A DNA stretch of 64,000 bases. It comes from Kitasatospora sp. SUK 42. Its GTDB lineage: Bacteria; Actinomycetota; Actinomycetes; Streptomycetales; Streptomycetaceae. Both the position numbers and the translations under genes were made by a program. A model generated the notes under the pieces. It had not been told where the DNA came from and made no database searches. It worked only from the letters and a program-made list of their open reading frames with translations. The stretch is taken from positions 1,962,691 through 2,026,690 of the forward strand of contig NZ_LFMD02000002.1 in NCBI RefSeq assembly GCF_015776785.2, written 5' to 3'. Positions 10,807-22,316 of the stretch are shown piece after piece. How positions within the stretch are numbered: position 1 is the stretch's first letter; each line of letters begins with the position of its first letter.

Positions 10807-10860
10807 GAAGGGCCGGGCCCCGTTCCACGTGGTTTCACGTGAAACAGGGCCCGGCCCTTC
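10807..10860. terminator. Bidirectional terminator between DedA gene and pyrE
   Basis: A perfect 14-bp stem: GAAGGGCCGGGCCC at 10807-10820 pairs with 10847-10860. The 26-nt loop is unusual because it contains a complete parS palindrome, which could itself form an inner hairpin. Confidence 0.8.
10832..10845. promoter_or_regulatory. parS: parS site (ParB-binding centromere site)
   Basis: The 14-bp palindrome GTTTCACGTGAAAC is identical to the streptomycete parS consensus bound by ParB for chromosome segregation. A degenerate CACGTG copy lies immediately upstream (10822-10835). In streptomycetes most parS sites lie near oriC, so this supports an origin-proximal position. The site sits in the loop of a terminator, outside coding sequence. 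Confidence 0.9.
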
Positions 10861-10895
10861 GCTTCGTGCGTCCGTGTGCGGGGTGTCCGCGGGGG

Positions 10896-11432
10896 TCAGA
10901 GGCCCAGGTCGGCCAGGTCGTACGCGGTCACGTACTCCAGGCCCTGCGCCTCGACGGCGGCCGCGCCACCGCGCTCGACGATCACCGCGACGCCGACCAC
11001 CTCGGCGCCCGCCTCACGCAGCGCCTCGACGGCGGTCAGCACCGAGCCACCGGTGGTGGAGGTGTCCTCGACCGCCAGCACCCGGCGGCCCTTCACGTCA
11101 GGGCCCTCGATCCGGCGCTGCAGGCCGTGCGCCTTGCCGGTCTTGCGGACGACGAAGGCGTCCAGCTGACGCCCGCGCGCGGCGGCGGCGTGCAGCATCG
11201 AGGTGGCCACCGGGTCGGCGCCCAGGGTCAGACCGCCGACGGCGTCGTACTCCAGGTGCGAGGTCGCGTCCAGCATCACCCGGCCGACCAGCGGGGCGGC
11301 CACGCCGTCCAGCGTGATCCGGCGAAGGTCGACGTAGTAGTCGGCCTCCTTGCCGGAGGAGAGGGTGACCTTGCCGTGCACGACGGCCTTGTCCTTGATC
11401 TGTGCCAGCAGGGCGTCGCGGTCGTTGCTCAT
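10896..11432 (-). CDS. pyrE: Orotate phosphoribosyltransferase
   Basis: A 178-residue enzyme that joins orotate and PRPP to give OMP, step 5 of pyrimidine synthesis. It starts MSNDRDALLAQIKDKAVVHG, includes the substrate motif LSSGKEADYYVDLRRITLDG (about residues 24-43) and the PRPP-binding loop VLAVEDTSTTGGS (about residues 118-130). Length is typical. TAGACT on the minus strand lies 8 nt before the ATG at 11432, which suggests a leaderless or nearly leaderless mRNA. A 30-bp gap separates it from the CoxG-like gene on the same strand. Confidence 0.96.
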   Translation of the reverse strand: MSNDRDALLAQIKDKAVVHGKVTLSSGKEADYYVDLRRITLDGVAAPLVGRVMLDATSHLEYDAVGGLTLGADPVATSMLHAAAARGRQLDAFVVRKTGKAHGLQRRIEGPDVKGRRVLAVEDTSTTGGSVLTAVEALREAGAEVVGVAVIVERGGAAAVEAQGLEYVTAYDLADLGL

Positions 11433-11462
11433 GAGCGTTCAGTCTAGGCCCTGTCTCCCGGC

Positions 11463-12512
<1,050 letters not shown>

Positions 12513-13096
12513 GTCACGGAGCCTACCGACTGGGCCCCGCCCGGTCCCCACCCACCACCGCCCGACTTTTCCCCGCCCCCCATCGCTCGGACACCGCCCG
12601 CCCCCACGGCCGCAGGCCTCAGCGGGGCCCAGGAAGAGGCCGCAGAGCCTCCCGACCGGGCCCCGCCGGGTCCCCTACCCGCCCCGCCCGACCTTCCCCC
12701 GCCCTCTGCGGCTTGGGGGCTGCCCGTGTTTGGCCCGCTGCCGCCTGCGGTGGCCCGCCCGCCGCTGGGGCGTCAGCCGGGGTCCCACCACTACCGCCCG
12801 CCTTGCCCCAGCCTCCGCTGCTCGGCGTCAGCCGGGGCCCCACCTCCACTGCCCGACTTTTCCCCGCCCTCTGCGGCTCGGGCGCCGCCCGTGTTCGGCC
12901 CACTGCCGCCTGCGGTGGCCCACCCGCCGCTGGGGCGTCAGCGGAGGCCGAGGGGCCGCAGAGCCTGCCGACCGGGCCCCGCCGGCCCGCTGCCGCCTGC
13001 GGTGGCCCGCCCGCCGCTGGGGCGTCAGCGGAGGCCGAGGGGCCGCAGAGTCTGCCGACCGGGCCGCGCCGGGTCCTCACCCGCCACTGGAGGGCG
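12513..13096. repeat. Degenerate GC-rich intergenic repeat array
   Basis: A 584-bp stretch without credible genes, built from shuffled copies of a composite repeat. The core TGCCGCCTGCGGTGGCC begins at 12739, 12904 and 12991; the last two copies are an 87-bp tandem duplication with few changes. Other recurring blocks are a GACCGGGCCCCGCCGG type element (12655, 12970, 13057), CCCGACTTTTCCCCGCCC (12562, 12850) and GGGGCGTCAGC. The array lies between the end of the spermidine-synthase gene and the leaderless promoter of the CoxG-like gene. Confidence 0.75.
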
Positions 13097-14728
13097 TCAG
13101 CGGGGCCCGAGGAGGGTGAGGGGGGCCGGTGGGCGGGTGGGGCGGAGGGTGGTGAGGAGGGTCGCGGAGGTGTGGAGGTCGGTGGGGGTGAGGGCGCGGG
13201 GCGGTGGGGCGTCGGGGGCGAGGGTGAGCGGCGGCGGGGTGGCGGCGGCGAGGAGGAAGTCCTGGGCGGCGTCCGGCGGGCCGGGGCGGCAGGTGGCGGT
13301 GGCGCCGCCCTGGACGGCGTACGGGGTGGTCCGCAGCCCCGCTGCCCGCAGGCCGGACTCAATCCGCCAGAGGCCCTCCTCGTCCCCGCCGGCCCGGACG
13401 GCGATCCGGCCGCCGGGGGCCAGCAGCCGGGCGGCGAGGCCGTAGAACTCCTGGGAGTGGAACGTGACCGGTCCGCCGTCCGAGGGTGCGGGCAGGTCGG
13501 CGACCACCACGTCGTACTCCTCGTCGGGCGTGCCCCGCAGCCAGGCCATCGGGTCGGCGGCCGTGGTGCGGACCCGGGGGTCGTCCAGGGAGTGGCCGGT
13601 GAGGGCGGCGAGCCCGGGGTCGGTGCGGGCGAGCCGGGGGAGTGCGGGGTCGGCGTCGACCAGCCGGACGGAGCGGACCCCGCGGTGCCGCAGCACCTCC
13701 CGCAGGGCGAGGCCGTCGCCGCCGCCGAGCAGCAGCACCCTGGTGTCCGGTCCGGCGGCCATGGCGGGGTGGACGAGGGCCTCGCTGCCGCGGTACTCGT
13801 CGGGTCCGCAGACCGCGAGCCGGCCGTCGAGGTAGAGCCGGAGCGGGCCCTCGGCGGGGCCGGTGAGCACGATCTCCTGGTGCCGGCCGTGGGCGGCGTA
13901 GCGGATCTGGTCGCCGTACAGGGCGTGCCGGGCGGCGCGTTCGATCGCGTCGGAGCCGGCCGCGGCGGCCGCGAGCAGGGCGAGGACGGCCAGGCAGCCG
14001 CCCCAGAGCAGCCGTCGTATCCGGGGGGCCGGTTCCTCGCGGAACAGCCAGAGCACCACGGCGGCCCCGGCGACGGCGTTGACCGCCCCGGTGAGCAGGG
14101 CGCCGTCGCCGGGGCCGAGGCGGGGGAGGATGAGGAAGGGGAAGGCGAGGCCGCCGATCAGGGCGCCCACGTAGTCGGCGGCGAACAGGTCGGCGACGGC
14201 GCGGCCGGCGTCCTCGCGCCGGATCCGCTGGATGAGGGTCATCAGCAGGGGGATCTCGGCGCCGATCAGAGTGCCGATCAGGCAGGTGAGGCCGACCATC
14301 GCGGCCTGGTAGCGGCCGAGCCAGGCCCAGCAGGAGTACAGGGCGAGGACGGAGAGCCCGCCGGTGAGCGCGAGGGCGCACTCGACGAGGGCGAAGCCGG
14401 TCGCGGGCCGGCTGGTGAACCGCTTGGCGAGCAGCGAGCCGAGGCCCATCGCGAACACCATGACGGAGAGCACGACCGAGGTTTGGGTGACGGCGTCCCC
14501 GAGCAGGTAGTCGCCGAGCGCCACGAGTTCGAGCTCGTAGACGAGTCCGCAGGCCGCGCAGATGAACGCGGCCAGCAGGACGGACAGGCGGGCGAGCCGG
14601 GGGCGGGAGCGCAGCCGGGGCCGACGGCGGGTGGGCAGGGGGATGAGGTCGCGCCCGGGCCGGGGTGGGTTGCCGTCGTGGAGGTCCACTCGCGGGTGGG
14701 CGGGCGGACCGGCCGGATGGTTGATCAC
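13097..14728 (-). CDS. Membrane-bound spermidine synthase-like protein
   Basis: A 543-residue protein in two parts. About residues 45-260 contain six to seven membrane helices (LSVLLAAFICAACGLVYELE and later segments). The C-terminal part is a polyamine aminopropyltransferase domain with the SAM-binding motif LLLGGGDGLALREVLRHRG and the active-site-like VVVADLPAPSD. This fused type is common in actinobacteria; its substrate is uncertain. The GTG at 14728 is preferred because the -10 box TAGCGT lies 6 nt upstream (leaderless). DUF2617, its usual neighbour, is next upstream on the same strand. Confidence 0.85.
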   Translation of the reverse strand: MINHPAGPPAHPRVDLHDGNPPRPGRDLIPLPTRRRPRLRSRPRLARLSVLLAAFICAACGLVYELELVALGDYLLGDAVTQTSVVLSVMVFAMGLGSLLAKRFTSRPATGFALVECALALTGGLSVLALYSCWAWLGRYQAAMVGLTCLIGTLIGAEIPLLMTLIQRIRREDAGRAVADLFAADYVGALIGGLAFPFLILPRLGPGDGALLTGAVNAVAGAAVVLWLFREEPAPRIRRLLWGGCLAVLALLAAAAAGSDAIERAARHALYGDQIRYAAHGRHQEIVLTGPAEGPLRLYLDGRLAVCGPDEYRGSEALVHPAMAAGPDTRVLLLGGGDGLALREVLRHRGVRSVRLVDADPALPRLARTDPGLAALTGHSLDDPRVRTTAADPMAWLRGTPDEEYDVVVADLPAPSDGGPVTFHSQEFYGLAARLLAPGGRIAVRAGGDEEGLWRIESGLRAAGLRTTPYAVQGGATATCRPGPPDAAQDFLLAAATPPPLTLAPDAPPPRALTPTDLHTSATLLTTLRPTRPPAPLTLLGPR

Positions 14729-14870
14729 GAACAAACGCTAGGGGACGTGCGGGACGGATAGCTGCGCCCATTTGACGGACAGTGAGGGCCGCCAGATTGA
14801 CGAACCGTTCCTGCGTACGATTCGTAGGCCCGCGCTGTGCGGCCTCTGTCCGGATCGGGGCGTCGGCGCG

Positions 14871-15398
14871 TCACGCCCTCGGCACCACCAGCGAGGAGCG
14901 GGTGCAGACCAGCTGCCCCTCCTGCGGGTAGGCGTGCCAGGTCCGCCAGAGCAGCCGGTTCTCGCCGCCCTGGGTGACCAGGGCGGTGAAGGCGCTCGGG
15001 TCGCCCGGGAAGACCCCGGCGAGGCCGCGCGGGTGCCCCTCGACCAGGGCGAGCAACTCCTGGGCGCGGGCCGCGAAGTCGTGCGGGGGCAGGGCCTCGA
15101 TCCGGGCGGCGAACTCGTACTCCCAGCCGCCGACCTGCTCGGCCACCCGGGCCGGCAGCGGGGTGCGGCGGCCGGGCAGGCAGGCGACGGTCTCCAGGCA
15201 CTCGCCGGGGCCGGCCTTGATCACCACCTGGTGCGAGGCCCCCAGCAGTCGCAGCTGGAGGGTGCCGGAGGTGCCGGGGAGACAGCCGTCGAGTCTCAGG
15301 TCGCGGACCGCGAGCGCGGGCAGCGGGTCGCCGCCGAGGCACCAGGCGAGGTCACCGGCGCGGGTGTCCGTGTAGGAGGTCTGCAGTGTGGTGAGCAT
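14871..15398 (-). CDS. DUF2617 protein
   Basis: A 175-residue actinobacterial protein, starting MLTTLQTSYTDTRAGDLAWC and matching DUF2617 (WEYEFAARIEALPPHDFAAR, then FTALVTQGGENRLLWRTWHA). No signal peptide or membrane helix is visible and its function is unknown. The ATG at 15398 has GGAG 7 nt upstream. Adjacency to the membrane spermidine-synthase gene is conserved in related genomes and suggests a shared process, but the 142-bp gap and the separate promoter of the downstream gene argue against strict co-transcription. Confidence 0.8.
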   Translation of the reverse strand: MLTTLQTSYTDTRAGDLAWCLGGDPLPALAVRDLRLDGCLPGTSGTLQLRLLGASHQVVIKAGPGECLETVACLPGRRTPLPARVAEQVGGWEYEFAARIEALPPHDFAARAQELLALVEGHPRGLAGVFPGDPSAFTALVTQGGENRLLWRTWHAYPQEGQLVCTRSSLVVPRA

Positions 15399-16029
15399 GC
15401 TCGGCTCCGCGTTTCAGCTCCGTGCGCGCCCGCCGAGCAGCAGCGAGTAGGCCTAGGCGATGGCGAGGCTGTTCGCGGCTGTGCGGCCCTGGGCGCGGCC
15501 GACCGTGGAAGGAAGGATTCCGGCTGGAGATTCAGCAGCAGAGAAGCACGAATACGTCGGGTCCGTCGGTGATTTACCCATCTTTGTCAAGCATTCACCG
15601 TTTCGAGCACACCTGCTCCCCGGGTCTGATCGACCCGGTGTGCGAGTTTGCACAGCGTGCGCCCTTGCGACCGGGTTGTGCGCCGTGCGCGCCGGTAGTG
15701 CGCCGACGGTGCGCAGCATGCTCCACCGCCCTCCACGCGAGGGAGGTGGAGGGCGGTCGGGCGGTGCCGGGCATGCTGACGACATTGCCACGTCGGCGGC
15801 AACAGGGCATGTGGATCAAGTGAGTTGGGGTCGGATCAGAACTGGTGTCGGGCCGGGACGGCCCCGTTCGACGGGGGCGCGCTGGTGCTCGCGTGCGCCG
15901 TGGGCGCGCAACTCCCAACCGGAGGGTCTCGTTCCTTTGCAACGGGCGGGGCGGGACAGGGTATGGCGGGGCCCGGAGACGTCATGACACATGATCAGGA
16001 GAACTCCGGAGGACCGGAGTTGACGCCGG
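15399..16029. other. Intergenic region with two strong hairpins, possible small RNA
   Basis: No credible coding sequence is seen in 631 bases. CCGGGTC at 15620-15626 pairs with 15632-15638, and an outer GCACA/TGTGC pair (15607-15611, 15639-15643) extends the structure. A perfect 12-bp stem, ACCGCCCTCCAC at 15725-15736 with 15746-15757, looks like a terminator but follows no gene. A smaller hairpin (16002-16021) lies at the 3' end of the aminotransferase gene. The section near 15540-15610 is less GC-rich than the surroundings. A non-coding RNA ending at 15757 is possible. Confidence 0.35.
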
Positions 16030-17190
16030 TCAGAGCCTCCGGAGCCGGGCGGCGGCCTCCTGGAGGACCTCGTCCTTCTTGCAGAAGGCGAAGCGGACCT
16101 GGCTGCGGCCGGCTTCGGTGTTGTCGTAGAAGACGGCGTTGGGGATGGCGACGACGCCGCAGCGCTCGGGGAGGGCGCGGCAGAACTCGATGCCGTCCTT
16201 CTCGCCGAGCGGGGTGATGTCGGTGGTGATGAAGTAGGTGCCCTCGGGGGTGAAGGCGCGGAAGCCGGCAGCGGTGAGGCCGTCCAGCAGCAGGTCGCGC
16301 TTGCGCAGCAGGTCGGCGCGGAGGGTGTCGAAGTAACCGTCGGGCAGGCGCAGGGCCTCGGCGACGGCGTACTGGAAGGGACCCGCGCTGACGTACGTCA
16401 GGTACTGCTTGGCGGTGCGGACCGCCGAGACCAGCGCCGGGCTCGCGGTGACCCAGCCGACCTTCCAGCCGGTGAAGGAGAAGGTCTTGCCGGCCGAGGA
16501 GATGCAGACGGTGCGCTCGCGCATGCCGGGCAGGGCGGCGATCGGGTGGTGGACGGCGCCGAAGACCAGGTGCTCGTAGACCTCGTCGGTGATCACCAGC
16601 AGGTCGTGCTCGACGGCGAGTTCGGCGATCCCGGCGAGCTCCTCGGCGGTCAGCACGGTGCCGGTGGGGTTGTGCGGGGTGTTGATCAGCAGCAGCCGGG
16701 TGCGCGGGGTGATCAGGGCGCGCAGCTCGTCCAGGTCGGGGCGGAAGTCCGGGGCCCGGAGGGTGAGCGGGCGGCGGGTGGCGCCGGCCATCGCGATGCA
16801 GGCGGCGTAGGAGTCGTAGAAGGGTTCGAGGGCGATCACCTCGTCACCGGGCTCCAGCAGGGCGAGCAGGGCGGCGGCGATCGCCTCGGTGGCGCCGGCG
16901 GTGACCAGCACCTCGGTGTCCGGGTCGTAGGCGAGGCCGTGGAAGCGCTGCTGGTGCTCGGCGATGGCGGTGCGCAGCTCGGGGATGCCGGGGCCGGGCG
17001 GGTACTGGTTGCCGCGGCCCTCGCGCAGGGCCCGTACGGCCGCCTCGCGGACCTCCTCGGGCCCGTCGGTGTCGGGGAAGCCCTGGCCGAGGTTGATCGA
17101 TCCGGTGGCGGTGGCCAGCGCGGACATCTCGGCGAAGATCGTCGTTCCCATTCCGGCCAGTCGGCGGTTCAGCAGCGGCCTGGTACCCAT
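16030..17190 (-). CDS. PLP-dependent aminotransferase, class I/II
   Basis: A 386-residue fold-type I aminotransferase. Motifs are INLGQGFPDTDGPEEV, LLLINTPHNPTGTVL (substrate and cofactor contacts) and SSAGKTFSFTGWKVGWV, whose first lysine forms the Schiff base with PLP. The overall pattern resembles the YbdL/kynurenine-oxoglutarate aminotransferase or DapC-like group, so the exact substrate cannot be set. The ATG at 17190 follows GGAG; an apparent extension to 17451 is Pro/Arg-rich noise. Length is normal. Confidence 0.9.
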   Translation of the reverse strand: MGTRPLLNRRLAGMGTTIFAEMSALATATGSINLGQGFPDTDGPEEVREAAVRALREGRGNQYPPGPGIPELRTAIAEHQQRFHGLAYDPDTEVLVTAGATEAIAAALLALLEPGDEVIALEPFYDSYAACIAMAGATRRPLTLRAPDFRPDLDELRALITPRTRLLLINTPHNPTGTVLTAEELAGIAELAVEHDLLVITDEVYEHLVFGAVHHPIAALPGMRERTVCISSAGKTFSFTGWKVGWVTASPALVSAVRTAKQYLTYVSAGPFQYAVAEALRLPDGYFDTLRADLLRKRDLLLDGLTAAGFRAFTPEGTYFITTDITPLGEKDGIEFCRALPERCGVVAIPNAVFYDNTEAGRSQVRFAFCKKDEVLQEAAARLRRL

Positions 17191-17314
17191 CGGTGGCTCC
17201 TCACGCGTGGTCGTCGCGCCCATCCTGGGACAGCCGGTGGCCGGGGACAAGGACGACCCGGAAACAGGAGGCGGGGCGGCCCGGTGACGGCCGGAGAGCG
17301 CCCGATGACGGCAG

Positions 17315-17352
17315 TGCGGCCCGGCTCCCGGGGTGCCGGGGGCCGGGCCGCA
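17315..17352 (-). terminator. Terminator after the YbjN gene
   Basis: An 11-bp perfect stem, TGCGGCCCGGC at 17315-17325 with its complement at 17342-17352, extended inward by a further three pairs. It lies just past the 3' end of the minus-strand YbjN-domain gene. Confidence 0.7.
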
Positions 17353-17372
17353 GGGTGCGTGCCGGGGCGGGA

Positions 17373-17927
17373 TCAGGCCTCTTCGGTGCCCTCGCCGTCG
17401 CCCTCCTCGCCCTCGATGTCCTTCTGCAGGCCGAGGCGCTCGACGATCCACTGCTCGAAGCCGACCGCGGCCTGGGTCCAGTTCGCGGCGGTGGTGACGA
17501 AGTAGTCCAGGTTGACGCCGGTGCCGACGATCATCTGGGCCTCACCGATCAGCCGGACCACGCCGTCCTCGTGGGTGTGGGTGTAGACCTTGGGCCAGAG
17601 GGTCTCGCGGTTCCACTCGTCGATCAGGTCGAGGATCTCGCCCTTCTTCTCCAGCGGGTACGCGCGGTCGTAGAAGGCGCGCACCGCGAAGAGCTCCTTC
17701 TGCTCGCCGCGGAACATGTAGTAGACGCGGAAGCCCTCCCAGGGAGCGGTGAGGTCGCCCTCGTCGTCCACGACGTGCTTGAGCTGCATCTGGTCGAGCA
17801 GCTGGGCGACGAGGTTCTGGTCCGGGACGATGATCGGCGGCGGGCCGGCCGGCCGATCGCCCTGGCCGCCGGGCTGGCCGCCCTGGGGAACGCCGAACGA
17901 CGGGATGGACGACGGGTCGATGCTCAT
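17373..17927 (-). CDS. YbjN domain-containing protein
   Basis: A 184-residue acidic protein. A Gly/Pro/Gln-rich N-terminus is followed by a YbjN-type sensory/chaperone-like fold (VYYMFRGEQKELFAVRAFYD, then RLIGEAQMIVGTGVNLDYFV). The family resembles type III secretion chaperones, but in actinobacteria the role is unknown. The ATG at 17927 has GAGGA upstream. The C-terminus is very acidic. It lies upstream of, and in the same direction as, the aminotransferase, with a terminator between them. Confidence 0.8.
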   Translation of the reverse strand: MSIDPSSIPSFGVPQGGQPGGQGDRPAGPPPIIVPDQNLVAQLLDQMQLKHVVDDEGDLTAPWEGFRVYYMFRGEQKELFAVRAFYDRAYPLEKKGEILDLIDEWNRETLWPKVYTHTHEDGVVRLIGEAQMIVGTGVNLDYFVTTAANWTQAAVGFEQWIVERLGLQKDIEGEEGDGEGTEEA

Positions 17928-18260
17928 GGGGGTCCTCTTCCTCAGTGCACGTGGTGGCCGGCAATGAGAGGCCGCCCTTCCACCTCCCATCCTGCCTCAT
18001 TCGGGGCCCCGCTCACAGGGGCACCCGGGGGTGCGTCGATCTTCGTCCGCGTGCACAGGGTGACGGAAAGTCACTCACGGTGTCCGGTCTGACGGGTGCC
18101 GGGCGGCGCCCCGGAGCGTGCGTGAGCCAAGTCACGCGCCCGGCGGACGGGTTCGCCTGCCGGGCCGCGCGGATGCGGTTAGCGTGCGACGGAACTCGCC
18201 CCCGGCAGGGTTCGTACCGGGCGGGGGCGTGAGGTGTCGTGAGCTGAGGGGGAAGCGGGG
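17928..18260. promoter_or_regulatory. YbjN/XRE divergent intergenic region
   Basis: No gene is seen. TAGCGT at 18179-18184 is a good -10 box for the XRE gene, giving a leader of about 70 nt; GAGGGGGAAG just before 18261 is its ribosome site. The YbjN promoter on the minus strand was not located. Confidence 0.35.
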
Positions 18261-18542
18261 ATGGAACGTACGGTGACCGGGGAGGGCGCGTCGCTCGGGG
18301 CGCTGCTGCGGAACATCAGGCTGGACCGGGGGATGACGCAGGAGCAGTTGGGCGAGGCGTCGGGGCTGAGCGTGCGGTCGATCCGGGACCTGGAGCGCGG
18401 GGTGTCCTGCCCGAGGGTCTCCACGCTGCGGCTGCTCAGCCAGACCTGGAACCTGTCGGAGGCTCAGGGCGCCGAGCTGCACCGGCTGGCGCGCACCTGG
18501 CGGGACCGGTCGCGGCGTTCGCGGCGGGCCGCGGTGGAGTAG
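18261..18542 (+). CDS. Small XRE-family helix-turn-helix regulator
   Basis: A 93-residue protein that is almost only a DNA-binding domain. The HTH_3 fold spans about residues 12-70 (LRNIRLDRGMTQEQLGEASG, then LSVRSIRDLERGVSCPRVST), followed by a basic tail (RDRSRRSRRAAVE). The sequence resembles the N-terminal HTH of large streptomycete regulators that continue with ATPase/TPR domains, but here the protein stops, so it is either a stand-alone regulator or a remnant of a longer one. Its start has a clear ribosome site. It converges with clpB. Confidence 0.8.
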   Translation: MERTVTGEGASLGALLRNIRLDRGMTQEQLGEASGLSVRSIRDLERGVSCPRVSTLRLLSQTWNLSEAQGAELHRLARTWRDRSRRSRRAAVE

Positions 18543-18554
18543 TGCGGTAGCGCA

Positions 18555-18593
18555 ACGGGCCGCTCCCCCACGGGGGGTGGGGGAGCGGCCCGT
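18555..18593. terminator. Bidirectional terminator between XRE gene and clpB
   Basis: A perfect 17-bp stem: ACGGGCCGCTCCCCCAC at 18555-18571 and its complement at 18577-18593, with a GGGGG loop. It is among the longest perfect stems in the window. Confidence 0.9.
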
Positions 18594-18611
18594 ACCGGTC
18601 GTGGCGGCGTC

Positions 18612-21218
<2,607 letters not shown>

Positions 21219-21274
21219 TGCTGGGGGATCCTCCCTCGTCGTCCTTCACTAGTGCTACGTACAGCATGCACTAA

Positions 21275-21308
21275 GTTGAGTCTATTCCGCTCAACCTTTC
21301 TCACTCAA
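21275..21308 (-). promoter_or_regulatory. clpB promoter with HspR-binding HAIR element
   Basis: On the minus strand, TTGAGT (21308-21303) and TAGACT (21284-21279) form a promoter with an 18-nt spacer. GTTGAGT-N7-GCTCAAC at 21275-21295 matches the HAIR consensus CTTGAGT-N7-ACTCAAG and covers the -10 box and most of the spacer. A third half-site, ACTCAAC, lies at 21303-21309 with the same 7-nt spacing. The promoter overlaps the 3' end of the LysR gene. Confidence 0.85.
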
Positions 21309-22246
21309 CCCTTCCCGGCCGCGGCCCTCTTCTGGAGTCCGGCGTTCCGCCGGGTCAGCACCAGCAGCTCCCGGGCCGGCCCGCTCGGCCGCCGCCCGGC
21401 CGGCCACACCGCACGCAGCGGCCGGCGCAGGTCCAGCTCCTCCGCCAGCGGCACCTCGACCAGCCGCCGGGTCGCCAGCTCCTCCACCACCGCCAGCTCG
21501 CTCAGGCAGACCGGCCCCGCCCCGGTCATCGCCGCCGCCTTCAGCGCGGTGGACGAGGCCAGCTCCAGCCAGGGCCGCGCCGCGCCCCCGTACGGCGTCA
21601 GCGCCGTCTCCAGCACCTCCCGGGTGCCCGAGCCGGGCTCGCGCAGCACCAGCGGGGTGGCCGCCAGCTCGGCCCCGGTGAGCGGGGTGCGGCGGCGCGC
21701 CCACCGGTGGCCGGGCGCCACCACGACGACCAGCCGGTCCGTCGACACCACCGCGCCGGCCAGCCCGGGCGGGGTGGACGGGCCCTCGACGAAGCCGAGG
21801 TCGGCCTCCCCTGCCAGCACGTGCCCGGCGACCTCCGCCGAGTTCGCCGTCCGCAGCGTCACCGCCGTCCCCGGACTGGCCTGGGAGAGCGCCAGCAGCC
21901 AGCCCGGCATCAGGTACTCGGCGACGGTCAGGCTGGCCACCACCCGCAGCTTGGCGTCCCGCCGCTCGCGCAGCGCGTCGATCCCCGCGTCCAGCGCCTG
22001 CGCCGCCTCCACCACCTGCCGGGCCCACTCGACCACCAGCCGGCCCGCCTCGGTCGGCCGGCTGCCCCGGGGCGAGCGGTCCAGCAGCGGGACGCCGATC
22101 TGCCGCTCCATGCCCTTGATCCGGGCGCTCGCGGTCGGCTGGCTGACGCCCAGCTCGGCCGCCGCCCGTCCGACGCTGCCCAGCCGGGCCACCGCGAGCA
22201 GCAGTTCCAGGGCGCCCAGTTCGGGGACGTGCGAGGAGAGAGCCAT
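21305..22246 (-). CDS. LysR-family transcriptional regulator
   Basis: A 313-residue LTTR. The N-terminal winged HTH covers about residues 10-70 (LLAVARLGSVGRAAAELGVS, then QPTASARIKGMERQIGVPLL), followed by a periplasmic-binding-protein-like effector domain (LRVVASLTVAEYLMPGWLLA). It is divergent from the TDT transporter with only 70 bp between starts, so it likely controls that gene. Its last codons overlap the -35 region of clpB, so read-through into clpB is possible. Confidence 0.9.
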   Translation of the reverse strand: MALSSHVPELGALELLLAVARLGSVGRAAAELGVSQPTASARIKGMERQIGVPLLDRSPRGSRPTEAGRLVVEWARQVVEAAQALDAGIDALRERRDAKLRVVASLTVAEYLMPGWLLALSQASPGTAVTLRTANSAEVAGHVLAGEADLGFVEGPSTPPGLAGAVVSTDRLVVVVAPGHRWARRRTPLTGAELAATPLVLREPGSGTREVLETALTPYGGAARPWLELASSTALKAAAMTGAGPVCLSELAVVEELATRRLVEVPLAEELDLRRPLRAVWPAGRRPSGPARELLVLTRRNAGLQKRAAAGKG

Positions 22247-22316
22247 AGGTCCAGGCTATGCCCCCATAGAATTCCCGGCGCTACCGGCGGACGGCCCGCC
22301 GGGCGACGGTGGACCC

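Noticed and set aside
16388..16401. Perfect 14-bp palindrome CTGACGTACGTCAG
   Set aside because: It is inside the aminotransferase coding region and encodes conserved residues; no promoter features are nearby.
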